Shown here: positions 26,379 through 37,805 of the stretch, piece by piece
Layout of the letters: each line of letters starts with the position of its first letter
How positions within the stretch are numbered: position 1 is the stretch's first letter
Source: Acidobacteriota bacterium
GTDB taxonomy: Bacteria > Acidobacteriota > Vicinamibacteria > Vicinamibacterales > 2-12-FULL-66-21
Assembly (NCBI GenBank): GCA_016184105.1
Contig: JACPDI010000014.1
Span: 1-64,000, forward strand
Direction: 5' to 3'
Length of the DNA: 64,000 bases
The notes under the pieces: model-generated
What the model saw: only the letters and a program-made list of their open reading frames with translations
Told to the model about the DNA's origin: nothing
The model's database searches: none
Program-made: the position numbers and the translations under genes

Positions 26379-27791
26379 TCAGGCCTCTTCCTCTGCATCC
26401 GTCCGCTCCTCGCGGCTGATGCGATCGGCGAGGCCAAACTGCTCGAGCCGCCGGTAGAAGGCGCGCCGGCTGAGCCCGACGAGCCGCGCGGCCACTGCCT
26501 TGTTGCCGCCGGCCTGATCGAGCGCGGCCACGATCCGCTCGCGGTCGACATCGGGCCGCTGGACGGCGGGGGCTCCCCCGCCGAGCGATCCCGGCGCGGC
26601 ATTCCAGAGGCTTCCGGACAACTCGCGCTCGCTGATGAAATCCCCCTCGGCGAGCATGCACGCACGCTCGAGCACGTTGCGCAGCTCGCGGACGTTGCCC
26701 GGCCAGTGAGCGGAGACCAGCAGCTGCTCGGCGGCCGGCGTCAGCCCGGTCACGCGTTTGCCGAACTTTTCGTCGAACTCGCGGACGAACGCGGCGGTCA
26801 GGTACGGGATGTCCTCGCGGCGCTCGCGGAGCGCCGGCAACGCGATCGGGATCACGTTCAGCCGGTAATACAAGTCGCTGCGGAAGCGCCCCGCAGACAC
26901 TTCCGCCGCCAGGTTGCGATTGGTGGCCGCGACGATGCGGACGTCCACGCGGCGCGGCTCCAGGGAGCCGACACGCTGCACTTCGCCCGTTTCAATGACG
27001 CGCAGCAGCTTGGCCTGGACCGCCGGCGGCAGCTCGCCCACCTCGTCGAGGAACAAGGTGCCGCCGTTGGCCGCCTCGAACAGCCCGGCCTTCGTGTCGG
27101 CCGCGCCCGTGAACGCGCCGCGGACGTGACCGAACAACTCCGATTCGAACAGGCTCTCGACCACGGCCGAGCAGTTGATCGCGACGAAGCGCCGGTCGCG
27201 GCGGGGCCCGACGTCGTGCAGCGCGCGCGCGACCAGTTCCTTGCCGGTGCCCGTCTCGCCGCTCACGAGCGCCGTCCGGACGTGCGGCGCCAGCCGGCGT
27301 ATGAGCGCGAACAGATCCTGCATGGCGGGCGCGCGGCCGATCATCCCGCAGAATTCCAGCTGCCGCGCGACATCCCCTTCGACCGCGAGCAGCCCCCGGC
27401 GGCGCTCGGCCTCTTCTCTCGCCGCGTCGAACGCCTGGCGCAGGCGGTCGAAATCGAGCGGCTTGGCCAGGCAGTCGATCGCACCGCGCTTGACCGCCTC
27501 CACGGCGGTGTCGATCGTGGCGTGGCCCGACATCAGGATGATGTGGCAGTGCGGGTCCACGTCACGCACGCGGCTGATGACGTCGAGGCCGCCGACATCC
27601 GGCATGCGCAAATCCACGAGGACGAGGTCGGCGCGGCGCGCGCGCACCTGCTCGAGCGCCTCCGTGCCCCCCTGGCACAGTACGACCTCGAACCCTTCGC
27701 CCGCGCCAAAGCGGCTGATGACCGCAAGCACCTGCGGGTCGTCGTCCACGACGAGGAGAACGGGCCTGGAAGCGTCTGCCGGCTGGGCCAT
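26379..27791 (-). CDS. NtrC-family sigma54-dependent response regulator
   Basis: A 470-aa activator with three domains. The receiver (residues about 10-125) has [12 protein letters not shown] and the phospho-Asp in [13 protein letters not shown]. The AAA+ domain (about 150-380) has Walker [13 protein letters not shown], the sigma54-contacting GAFTGA loop intact, Walker [13 protein letters not shown] and the arginine-finger region [27 protein letters not shown]. The C-terminal Fis-type HTH is [26 protein letters not shown]. It is fully equipped to open sigma54 promoters. It is divergent from the NarL-type kinase at 27836; no NtrB-type kinase is adjacent. Confidence 0.92.
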   Translation of the reverse strand: MAQPADASRPVLLVVDDDPQVLAVISRFGAGEGFEVVLCQGGTEALEQVRARRADLVLVDLRMPDVGGLDVISRVRDVDPHCHIILMSGHATIDTAVEAVKRGAIDCLAKPLDFDRLRQAFDAAREEAERRRGLLAVEGDVARQLEFCGMIGRAPAMQDLFALIRRLAPHVRTALVSGETGTGKELVARALHDVGPRRDRRFVAINCSAVVESLFESELFGHVRGAFTGAADTKAGLFEAANGGTLFLDEVGELPPAVQAKLLRVIETGEVQRVGSLEPRRVDVRIVAATNRNLAAEVSAGRFRSDLYYRLNVIPIALPALRERREDIPYLTAAFVREFDEKFGKRVTGLTPAAEQLLVSAHWPGNVRELRNVLERACMLAEGDFISERELSGSLWNAAPGSLGGGAPAVQRPDVDRERIVAALDQAGGNKAVAARLVGLSRRAFYRRLEQFGLADRISREERTDAEEEA

Positions 27792-27835
27792 CGGGAATGT
27801 TGCATATCGTATACTCTCTGCGGGATTTCCTCCTC

Positions 27836-28549
27836 ATGGCAGGAACCGGGGCCCGACAGCTCGCCGAGGCGCAGCAGCTCCACGACGCGCTGCGCCAGCT
27901 CGCCGCGGAAACCGAGGCGGCGCGGGAGGCGGAGCGCTCGCGCATCGCGCGCGAGCTGCACGATGAGCTCGGCCAGTTGCTGACCGGGCTCAAATTCGAT
28001 ATCTCCTGGCTGACCGCGGAACTGGCGCGCACGCCCGGCCAGCCCACGGTGGATGTCGCCAACAAGCTGCAGGCGATGGCGGGCCTGGTCGAGGTCTCCA
28101 TCAAGACCGTCCAGCAGATTGCGAGCGAGCTGCGCCCGCCGGTCCTCGATCATTTCGGCCTCGCCGAGGCCGTGCAGTGGGAGGGCGCGATGTTCGAGCG
28201 GCGGACGGGAATCCGCTGCCGGGTGTCGGGCCGCCTTCGCCGGGAGCTGGCGACGGACCGCGCCACGGCGGCGTTCCGGATCGCGCAGGAGGCGCTCACC
28301 AACGTCGCGCGCCACGCCGGGGCGGGTGCCGTCCGCGTCGCCCTGCGCGAGACGAGCCGCGAGATGGTGCTCGAAATTCGCGACAACGGCCGCGGCATCA
28401 GCGCGCGTGCCGCGTCGGACCCGGGCTCGACGGGGCTGCTCAGCATGCAGGAACGTGCGCGCCTTCTTGGAGGCTCCCTTCGAATCACCGGCGCCCGCGG
28501 GCGCGGCACGACGATCGTGCTGAGGATCCCCCTGCAGCAGACGACATGA
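27836..28549 (+). CDS. Cytoplasmic sensor histidine kinase (HisKA_3 type)
   Basis: A soluble kinase of about 237 aa without membrane spans or an obvious sensor domain. A short coiled coil (ARQLAEAQQLHDALRQLAAE) precedes the phosphoacceptor motif ARELHDELGQLLTGLKFDI. The HATPase_c domain shows IAQEALTNVARHAGA, the Asp in IRDNGRGI and the G2 box GSTGLLSMQERARLLGG. ATG 27797 is in frame, but a TATACT hexamer (27810-27815) overlaps that region, so I prefer ATG 27836. The lack of a sensor domain suggests it takes its signal from a partner. Coupled by ATGA to the response regulator downstream. Confidence 0.85.
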   Translation: MAGTGARQLAEAQQLHDALRQLAAETEAAREAERSRIARELHDELGQLLTGLKFDISWLTAELARTPGQPTVDVANKLQAMAGLVEVSIKTVQQIASELRPPVLDHFGLAEAVQWEGAMFERRTGIRCRVSGRLRRELATDRATAAFRIAQEALTNVARHAGAGAVRVALRETSREMVLEIRDNGRGISARAASDPGSTGLLSMQERARLLGGSLRITGARGRGTTIVLRIPLQQTT

Positions 28550-29163
28550 CCGGCGGATCCACCCACGTGCTGCTCGTGGACGATCACCCCGTCGTGCGCG
28601 CCGGCCTCAAGCAGGAACTGGCGGGCACCGGCATCACGGTCGACGAAGCCGGCACCGCCGAGGAAGCGATCGCCCGCCTCCGCGCCGGACGCTGTGACAT
28701 CGTCGTGCTCGACATCACGATGCCGGGCAGGAGCGGGCTCGACCTGCTGAAAGACCTGCGCCGCGAGCGCCCCGCGCTGCCCGTGCTCGTGCTGAGCATG
28801 CACCCGGCGGCGCAGTTCGCGCGGCGCGTCCTGAGCGCGGGCGCATCGGGCTACCTGACGAAGGACAGCCCGCCGGGAGAGCTGGCGAAGGCCATCGAGA
28901 AGGTGCGCGCCGGCCAGCGGTACCTGGGCCCCGGCACTCCGCAGGAGCCCGGCGGGACCCCGCAGCACGACCGGCTGTCGGACCGGGAATACCAGGTGAT
29001 GCGCATGCTGGCGGCGGGCAAGTCCGTGTCGCAGATCGCGACCGACCTTTCGCTCAGCATCAAGAGCATCAGCACGTACCGCGTCCGCATCATGCGGAAG
29101 ATGGGGCTGAAAACCAACGCGGACCTGATTCGCTACGGGCTCGACAACAACTTGGTGGATTGA
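28546..29163 (+). CDS. NarL/FixJ-family response regulator
   Basis: A 205-aa partner of the preceding kinase, starting in an ATGA overlap. The receiver has HVLLVDDHPVVRAGL, the phospho-Asp in DIVVLDITMPGRSG, the switch Ser/Thr region VLVLSMHPAAQFA and the Lys in GYLTKDSPP. The LuxR HTH is LSDREYQVMRMLAAGKSVSQIATDLSLSIKSISTYRVRIMRKM. Its stop lies 7 bp from the convergent copper ATPase gene. Confidence 0.9.
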   Translation: MTGGSTHVLLVDDHPVVRAGLKQELAGTGITVDEAGTAEEAIARLRAGRCDIVVLDITMPGRSGLDLLKDLRRERPALPVLVLSMHPAAQFARRVLSAGASGYLTKDSPPGELAKAIEKVRAGQRYLGPGTPQEPGGTPQHDRLSDREYQVMRMLAAGKSVSQIATDLSLSIKSISTYRVRIMRKMGLKTNADLIRYGLDNNLVD

Positions 29164-29170
29164 CGCGTGC

Positions 29171-31594
<2,424 letters not shown>

Positions 31595-31598
31595 CTCG

Positions 31599-31967
31599 TT
31601 AGCCTCGCTGTCGATCGAACAGCGTGACGAGCTCGTCGTACATCGCCTCGGACGCGCCGGGCGCATCACGCTTCAGGGTGCCGGTCACGCAGTGGCGGAG
31701 GTGGTTGCGCAGCAGCCCGCGGCCGACGCCGCGCAGCGCCTCGTGCACCGACGAGATCTGCGTGAGGATGTCGGCGCAGTAGCGGTCTTCGGCCACCATC
31801 TTCTGGAGGCCGCGGACCTGCCCCTCGATGCGGCGCAGGCGGGTCAGGTTCGACGCCTTGATTTCCGGATCGACCGAGAGGGCTTTGCGGCCGTCGCCGT
31901 GCGCGCCGCAGCCGCATGCGGCCGCCTGGTTGGGGGCGTCCGCCGGTGACGCGGTCTTCCTGGGCAT
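31599..31967 (-). CDS. csoR: CsoR-type copper-sensing repressor
   Basis: A 122-aa member of the CsoR/RcnR family of all-helical metal-responsive repressors. The Cu(I) triad Cys-His-Cys is visible: Cys in [10 protein letters not shown], then His and Cys in [31 protein letters not shown] is the DNA-binding/tetramer helix. An unusual Cys/His-rich N-terminal tail ([11 protein letters not shown]) may add metal contacts. An ATG at 31985 is in frame but lies inside the -10 hexamer, so ATG 31967, with GGAGG five bases before it, is the start. It precedes copA by 4 bp, so copper induction of its own operon is expected. Confidence 0.92.
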   Translation of the reverse strand: MPRKTASPADAPNQAAACGCGAHGDGRKALSVDPEIKASNLTRLRRIEGQVRGLQKMVAEDRYCADILTQISSVHEALRGVGRGLLRNHLRHCVTGTLKRDAPGASEAMYDELVTLFDRQRG

Positions 31968-31983
31968 GGGGGCCTCCGGAGAC

Positions 31984-32014
31984 ATTATACATATACCCCC
32001 TATCCCTATGTCAA
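31984..32014 (-). promoter_or_regulatory. csoR-copA promoter with a C/G-tract operator in the spacer
   Basis: On the minus strand, consensus -35 TTGACA (32014-32009) and -10 TATAAT (31989-31984) are separated by 19 bp. The spacer carries a G-tract sequence (AGGGATAGGGGGTA) of the kind CsoR proteins bind. The long 19-bp spacing is unusual for a simple repressed promoter. Predicted transcription start is near 31977, right at the Shine-Dalgarno. Confidence 0.7.
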
Positions 32015-32031
32015 CAGGAGCGCGCGCGATG

Positions 32032-33263
32032 TCACGAGAGGCGGACCGGGAGCGCGGTCGCCACCGTGCCGAACTGCCGTGCGGCGCTGCCGATCGCGGG
32101 CGCCACGGCAATCATCGGCGTCTCCCCCGCGCCGGCCGGCGGCAGGTCGCGCCGATCGAGGAACACGAACTCCATCGCGGGCACATCCTTGAACCGCGGC
32201 ACGCGGTATTGCCCCATCGTCCCGTTGAGGATCTGCCCGCCCGAGAACTCGATCTGCTCGAACAGCGCACCGCCGAGCGCCTGCACGACGCACCCTTCCG
32301 CCTGGTTTCGCAGACCGTCGGGGTTGACGATCGCGCCGCACTCGAACGCGGTCACGATCCGCTCGGCCCTGAAGCCATCGGCGGTCCTGGATAACTCCGC
32401 CGCCGTGGCCACGACGCTCCCCTTCTCGGTGCCGCACGCGATCCCCAGCGCGCGTCCCGGGTGCGAGGGGCGCGGCCATCCCGCCTTCTCCGCGGCCGCG
32501 GCCAGCACGCGGCGCAGCCGCGCGTCCTGCAGGTGTGTGAGCCTGAACTCCACCGCGTCCACGCCAAGCTCGCGCGCGATTTGATCCATGTGCATCTCGC
32601 GGGCGTAGTTGTTCGCGTTCGCCGCGAGCGCGCGGTACGACCCCTGGCGCAGGGGCGAATCCGCCGCGCGGTACTCGATGCGCTGATTCGGGACGGCGTA
32701 GGGCGTCCGGATGCCGGCCGCGCCGGAGTTGTAGTCGTCGAACGCCCACAACACGACCGCGCCCGCCGCGTCCACGCCCGCGACGATATCGATGACGCCC
32801 GCGGGACGGAAGTAGCCCCACATGAACTCCTCGTCGCGGGTCCACACCACCTTCACCGGACGGCCCGCCGCTTTTGCCAGCCGCGCCGATTCGATCGCGT
32901 GCTCGCCGCGATGCTTGCCGCCGTAGGCGGAGCCCACGTCCGGCACGATGACGCGCACGCGGTCCTCGGACAGCCTGAAGGCGTCCGCCACCTCGGCGCG
33001 CACGTCGAAGGGACGCTGGGTCCCGGCCCAGACGGTCACCTTCCCGTCTTTCCACTCGGCCACCGCCGCGTGCGGCTGGTCACGCACGATCGCGCCGCCG
33101 CCCCGCCGACGAGCACCGTGCACGCGCCGCACTGTCCCTCGCCGCAGCCGTACTTGCTTCCGGTCAGCCCGAGTTCCGACCGGAGAATCGTCAGCAGATT
33201 GTCGCCGGGCGCCCCTTCGACCTGGTGCGCCCGCCCGTTGATGCGAAGTGTGTATTGGGGCAT
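32032..33263 (-). pseudogene. Xanthine-dehydrogenase/isoquinoline-oxidoreductase-type remnant (small and large subunits fused by deletion)
   Basis: The 5' part (33263 to about 33095) encodes the N-terminus of a CoxS-like [2Fe-2S] subunit: [15 protein letters not shown] and [18 protein letters not shown] with three of the four plant-type cluster cysteines. It then breaks, out of frame, into the C-terminal half of a molybdopterin-binding large subunit (about 33090-32032): [79 protein letters not shown]. Everything between, including the second iron-sulphur domain and the N-terminal molybdopterin part, is missing, so no functional enzyme can be made. The large-subunit frame itself is clean, suggesting recent loss. 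Confidence 0.8.
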
Positions 33264-33285
33264 AGCCTTCCTTCAGGGGACCGCG

Positions 33286-35451
33286 TCAGTGGTGCAGCGA
33301 GTACGTCATCTTCGCAACCAGCGATCGATTGGATCTTCCCCCGAAGGCGCCGGCCGTCCGCCGCGTTTCGTTGTAGACGAGGTAGAAGTTGTCAATCGTC
33401 CTGAAGATGCGGTTGAGCCGGAGCTGCAGCACGGCCAGGCTGCCGGCGCTGTTGAACTGGACGTTCGCCGACGCGAGGAGCGTGGTGGTGAACGACACGT
33501 TCGAGCTGAGCCCGAGCAGGTGCGTCGTGAAGGCCCCCTCGACAAGATCGATGTCGTTCAGCTCGTAGCTGGACTCCAGGGAGAAGTTCTTTCCGGGCCG
33601 GTACGCGAACGCGAGCTCGTACGATCCGTGCGTGCCGTCATAGAACTGGCCGACGTTGGCTTCCGCCCTGCCGCTCACCTTCCGCCCGTTGTACGTCTCG
33701 ATGCTGATCTCGGCCAGGTTCCAGCTGTAGCGCCCCGGCGGCAGGACGATGCCCTCGTGAATCTCGAACGGGTCCGGCAGATGTTCCACCTGGTTCTCCA
33801 CCTTCCCGGCGAGCTTGTCTCCGGTCTGGAAGAGAACGCCGAACATCACGTTGCTCTCGCTCGACAGGAGCCGCCCGTCCTGCTCGTGGAAGTACACCGC
33901 CGACGGGGTCACATCGTACTGCCGCACCAGGCGTCCTCCGGGGCGGGGCTTCACCGACAATCGCGCGCCCAGCATCCGGTCGTCGCGGCGGATGAACCCC
34001 ACGCCCGCGCGAAAGTCGTCGTCGATGTCGAGATAGTTGACGCCGGCCTCGATCAGGTCGGAGCGCCATTCCGCGCCGGCCTGCCTGGCCCAGCGCGTGC
34101 CCTCCACGCCGGCGTCGGTCGCGGCGGCGGCGAGCGCGGCGACGTTGAGATGATTCCAGAAGACGAACCGCGCGTCGATGCCGGCGACGCGGTTGCGGTC
34201 GCCGGCGCCCTGGCGGCTGGTGGCGATCGCCCCGATGTAGGATCGGCCGAGCAGCTCCTTGCGGATCCTGGCGACGCCGAAGTTCTCGCCGTCGCGCCCG
34301 GCGGTGCGATCGGCCTGCACGTTCAACACGCCCACGTCGAACCCGCCGGCCTTCCCCGTGAGTTTTCCCCCGGCGACGATCGGGATCGGCTCGCCGCCGG
34401 GTGAAAGGCCAATCGAACGGGTGTAGACGATCTCGAGCGGGCGCGACACGAACGGCAGCAGCCCGACTCCCATGCGCAGCAAGTCCGCCCCTTCGATGAA
34501 GAACTGCCGGCGCTCGGGAAACGACAGGCTGAAACGCGTGAGGTTGACCCTTTGCTCGTCCACCTCCGCCTGCGCGAAGTCCGGGTTCACGGTGAGATCG
34601 GCAGTCAGGTTCGTCGTCACGGCGAACTTCACGTCGTCGAGCCCGATCTCGCGGAGCAGGCTCGCGGGGCGCGAGGGCGACACGGCGTCAAGTCGTTCGG
34701 CGCCCGCCAGCACGTACGGCCGGACCCGCAACCGTTCCGCCTGGCGGATCTCCCGCAGCCCCGTGAGGTGACCGGCCTGGGAGACGTGCGTGAACGCGAA
34801 GTTGCGGTTCCACGCCGCCCAGTATGCGATCTCGTTCTTCCTCTTGATCACGCGCTCGAAGTTAATCCCCCAGGTCTGCTCTCTCGCGCCGGTGAACCGC
34901 AGCGTCTTGAAGGGGATCGCGATCTCCACCGTCCATCCCGTCTCTCCGAGCGCCGCGACCGCGCGCCAGTCCTCGTCCCAGGTGGCATCCACCGCCGTCG
35001 CCTCGTTTCGGATGATGCCGTCGAACCGGGTGCCGCGTGCGTTGGTGCGGAAGACGAACGCGTTGCGGTGATCGTGGTACGTGTCGAGCAGCACCGCGAA
35101 GCTGTCGTCGCTCTCGAGCGGGTTGTCGCGCCGCAGCTCCGCCGCGCGAATGAGATGCGGCTCCCGATCCGACAGCTCCGCCGCGATGTACACGTGTGTC
35201 CTGTCGTAGACGACGCGCACGCGCGTGGCCTCGGTGGCGCTCCGGCCCTCGACCGGCTCCTTCTGCCGGAAGTCGGCCATCGCCGCGGCGCCCATCCACG
35301 CCGCGTCGTCCAGGCGCCCATCGAGGGTCGGCCCCTGTTCGACGGCGCGTGCGGCGCTCGCCGGCGGGCCCGCCGGATCCGGGCCCGGCACCTGCGCGAG
35401 CACGGCTGGTCCGCCGACGAGCACGAACGAGAGCAATGCGGCTCTTCGCAT
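33286..35451 (-). CDS. DUF5916 outer-membrane protein with CBM9-like N-terminal domain
   Basis: A 721-aa protein with signal peptide (MRRAALLSFVLVGGPAVLAQ). The N-terminal ~200 residues resemble a CBM9-type carbohydrate-binding sandwich (PTLDGRLDDAAWMGAAAM, YIAAELSDREP, EIAIPFKTLRF). The remainder is a beta-barrel-like DUF5916 domain (PDFAQAEVDEQRVNLTRFSLSFPERRQFFIEGADLL) ending NRSLVAKMTYSLHH. It probably sits in the outer membrane; function unknown. The frame runs open upstream, but ATG 35451 starts the signal peptide, 8 bp after the preceding DUF5916 gene's stop, so the two paralogues are co-transcribed. Its C-terminal aromatic residues fit outer-membrane insertion. Confidence 0.8.
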   Translation of the reverse strand: MRRAALLSFVLVGGPAVLAQVPGPDPAGPPASAARAVEQGPTLDGRLDDAAWMGAAAMADFRQKEPVEGRSATEATRVRVVYDRTHVYIAAELSDREPHLIRAAELRRDNPLESDDSFAVLLDTYHDHRNAFVFRTNARGTRFDGIIRNEATAVDATWDEDWRAVAALGETGWTVEIAIPFKTLRFTGAREQTWGINFERVIKRKNEIAYWAAWNRNFAFTHVSQAGHLTGLREIRQAERLRVRPYVLAGAERLDAVSPSRPASLLREIGLDDVKFAVTTNLTADLTVNPDFAQAEVDEQRVNLTRFSLSFPERRQFFIEGADLLRMGVGLLPFVSRPLEIVYTRSIGLSPGGEPIPIVAGGKLTGKAGGFDVGVLNVQADRTAGRDGENFGVARIRKELLGRSYIGAIATSRQGAGDRNRVAGIDARFVFWNHLNVAALAAAATDAGVEGTRWARQAGAEWRSDLIEAGVNYLDIDDDFRAGVGFIRRDDRMLGARLSVKPRPGGRLVRQYDVTPSAVYFHEQDGRLLSSESNVMFGVLFQTGDKLAGKVENQVEHLPDPFEIHEGIVLPPGRYSWNLAEISIETYNGRKVSGRAEANVGQFYDGTHGSYELAFAYRPGKNFSLESSYELNDIDLVEGAFTTHLLGLSSNVSFTTTLLASANVQFNSAGSLAVLQLRLNRIFRTIDNFYLVYNETRRTAGAFGGRSNRSLVAKMTYSLHH

Positions 35452-35459
35452 GCGCGGGT

Positions 35460-37631
35460 TCAGAACGCCACGAGGTGCGTGTACTTGAACTGCAGCGCGC
35501 GGCGCGTCGCGCCTGCCAGCCGGACCTCGTTCCACACGACGTAGATGTCGCTGAGCGGCCGGTGAATGAGGTTGAGCCGCACGTTCGAGAGCCACGCGTC
35601 GAGGTCGCCGTTGTACTGCACGAAGGCGTTGAGGAACATTCGCGGCGTGAACGAGTAGTCGAGACGCAGACCGAGCAGGGTCGGGTCGAACGCGCCCTGG
35701 GGCAGGCTGATCGAGTTGCGGCCGATGGTGACGCTTGCCGAGAAATGCTGGTTGACGCGCACGCGGAGCCCGCCCGTCGCCGTGCGCTGGCGGCCGTCCC
35801 AGAATTCGCCGATTTGGGCGTGGATGTTTCCCGACAGCGCGGCGCTCTTGTTCGACTGGTAGCTCACGCTGGCGTGCTCGAAGGCGTACTCCCCTGCCGC
35901 GACGGTCAGGCCGGAGGCGCCCAGCGGAAAGCCTTCCAGAATCCGCTCCCGCGTGGTCGTCACGCCCGCCTTGAAGTCACCACCATCGGCGAACACAATC
36001 CCGAAGCTCACGCCGCCGACCCTCGTCAGCACGTCACGGTACCGATCGTCGGCGGTGATCTCGGCGTCGGCGCCGATGGTGTACTCGCGTATGGCGGTGT
36101 CGGTGCGCGCGGGGCGGAGCACCCGCGTGTACTCGCCGAAGAAGGTGCCGCTGGCCGGCCGCCGCACGAAACCGAGGTCGTGGCGGAAGGCGTCGCCAAC
36201 GTGGACGAGCGTGGCGCGCGCCCGATGCGCGCGGTGATCCAGCCGCAGGCCGGCGCGCCCCGCCCAGTCGCTCTCCGCCTCAACGGTGCTGCTGCGCATC
36301 GCGAACGCTTCCATCTCGAGCGTTCGAACGGGCCGGTAGCGGAGGTCCGCGCCGGCGACGCGATTGAATGCCGCGGCGCCGCTCGCCTCACGGCCGAAGT
36401 AGAACACCCCCGCGGTGACCGACGCCGACAGGTCGCGCGTGAGGCGTACGGCGCTGAAGTTGTCGCCCGGCACATCCTCGAACTCGCGCGTCTGCACGGT
36501 GAGAATCCCGACGCCGTTTCGACCCGCACGACCCGTCAGCCTGAGGCCGCCGATGACGGGAACCGGCCGGCCGCCTCTCAACCCGATGCGGCGGCTGAAG
36601 AACGGCAGCAGATCGCGCCGCGGCTCCTGGTTTTCCGGTTCCACGATCCCAATCTGGAAGCTCCCCGGGCTCTCCAAGAAGAACTCGCGCTTCTCGGGGA
36701 AGAACAGGCTGAACCGCGTCAGGTTGATCTGCTGCTCGTCGGCCTCCACCTGGGAGAAATCCGTCCGGAACGTCCCGTCGAGCACGAGCGATGAGGTGAT
36801 GCCCCACTTTGCGTCCAACCCGCCGTCGCCGTCTCCCGTCCAGCCGCCCCCTTCCGGCTCGCCGCGTCCCACCGATCCGGTCGCGAACGGCTTCGCCTGA
36901 ACATGGCGGCCGCGCCGCACGCCGGCGATGCCCTTCAGCACGCCGGCATACGCCACGTTGTAGTGCGAAAACTGCCGCGGCACCGGAGACCAGGTCGTGG
37001 TTTCGTTGTCCCGCCTGGCGACGCGCACGAGGTTCAGGCCCCACTCCTGCTCGGGCCGCTCGGGAAAGCGCAGCGTCTTGAACGGAATCGCGATTTCCGC
37101 GGTCCAGCCGTTCGGGCGGATGGCCGTGCGGACGAACCAGATCCCGTGCCAGTTGGCGTCGGCGCGCCGGCCGTTGTCGTACGACTGTGTCTCGCGCTGC
37201 GCGCCGCCGGGATTGGTGAGAAAGCCGAACGCATTGCGCCGGTCGAGGAACGTATCGAGCACGACGCCGAACATGTCGCTGTCGCGCCCGTTGAAGTCCC
37301 GCTTCAGATCGTTGATGATCACCCGCTCCGGTGCGGGGTCGTAGAGCATCGCGCCGACGTACAGCGTCGAGTCGGTGTAGAGGAAGCGCACCTCCTCGCG
37401 GCGCGTCGACAGCTCGAACTCGGTCGGCTGCTGCTGGTAGAAATCGGTGGCGGGCTCGGCGAGCTGCCAGGCGGCCTCGTCGAGCAGGCCGTCGATGACA
37501 ATCGGCTGTTCGATCCTGACGGCCGTTGCCCGCTTCGACGCGCGAATCGCTTCGATGTCCGCGGGCGCACGCGGAGGGTCGGCAGCAGTCGCGGCCAGCA
37601 CCGACGCGGTCAGCAACGAGGCAAGAAGCAC
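35460..37631 (-). CDS. DUF5916 outer-membrane protein, upstream paralogue
   Basis: A 723-aa paralogue of the next gene in the operon. GTG start gives a signal-like MLLASLLTASVLAATAADPP. The CBM9-like region shows PIVIDGLLDEAAWQLAEPATDFYQQQPTE and EIAIPFKTLRFPE; the barrel domain shows TDFSQVEADEQQINLTRFSLFFPEKREFFLE, nearly the same block as in the paralogue. Its GTG directly abuts the stop codon of the substrate-binding-protein remnant, so that deletion event placed or preserved it in the operon. Possible roles are polymer binding at the surface or passive passage of substrate; both are inference. Final residues KYTHLVAF fit a barrel C-terminus. Confidence 0.8.
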   Translation of the reverse strand: MLLASLLTASVLAATAADPPRAPADIEAIRASKRATAVRIEQPIVIDGLLDEAAWQLAEPATDFYQQQPTEFELSTRREEVRFLYTDSTLYVGAMLYDPAPERVIINDLKRDFNGRDSDMFGVVLDTFLDRRNAFGFLTNPGGAQRETQSYDNGRRADANWHGIWFVRTAIRPNGWTAEIAIPFKTLRFPERPEQEWGLNLVRVARRDNETTTWSPVPRQFSHYNVAYAGVLKGIAGVRRGRHVQAKPFATGSVGRGEPEGGGWTGDGDGGLDAKWGITSSLVLDGTFRTDFSQVEADEQQINLTRFSLFFPEKREFFLESPGSFQIGIVEPENQEPRRDLLPFFSRRIGLRGGRPVPVIGGLRLTGRAGRNGVGILTVQTREFEDVPGDNFSAVRLTRDLSASVTAGVFYFGREASGAAAFNRVAGADLRYRPVRTLEMEAFAMRSSTVEAESDWAGRAGLRLDHRAHRARATLVHVGDAFRHDLGFVRRPASGTFFGEYTRVLRPARTDTAIREYTIGADAEITADDRYRDVLTRVGGVSFGIVFADGGDFKAGVTTTRERILEGFPLGASGLTVAAGEYAFEHASVSYQSNKSAALSGNIHAQIGEFWDGRQRTATGGLRVRVNQHFSASVTIGRNSISLPQGAFDPTLLGLRLDYSFTPRMFLNAFVQYNGDLDAWLSNVRLNLIHRPLSDIYVVWNEVRLAGATRRALQFKYTHLVAF

Positions 37632-37805
37632 CTACTTTTCCACCAGCGCGAGCGCCTTCTTCAGGTACTTGGGGTCGTAGTAGCGCTCCGGCTCCGGCGG
37701 CGTGCCGCCCCACGTGCCCTCGACCTCGGCGCGCAGCGCCAGGCCGTTCCTGAACGCCTCCCCCTCGAACGCCGCGGTCGGGCGTTCGTGCGTTGCCAGC
37801 CCCCT
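37632..37805 (-). pseudogene. C-terminal remnant of a TauA/NMT1-like substrate-binding protein
   Basis: In one minus-strand frame, ending at TAG 37634-37632, the translation reads FRNGLALRAEVEGTWGG, then PPEPERYYDPKYLKKALAL. It aligns with the C-terminus of the intact substrate-binding protein at 53145-54134 (VLELRAEIEGQWGG, then APERYVDSTYHDAAL). Only about 50 residues remain; upstream the frame runs into the end of the alpha/beta-hydrolase gene, whose stop is at 37804. No start codon or signal sequence is left. It marks a deletion in the operon. Confidence 0.65.

Noticed and set aside
27797-27835. ATG 27797 as the start of the soluble kinase
   Set aside because: A TATACT hexamer lies at 27810-27815 within this stretch and the encoded residues match nothing. 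ATG 27836 is more likely, though not proven.
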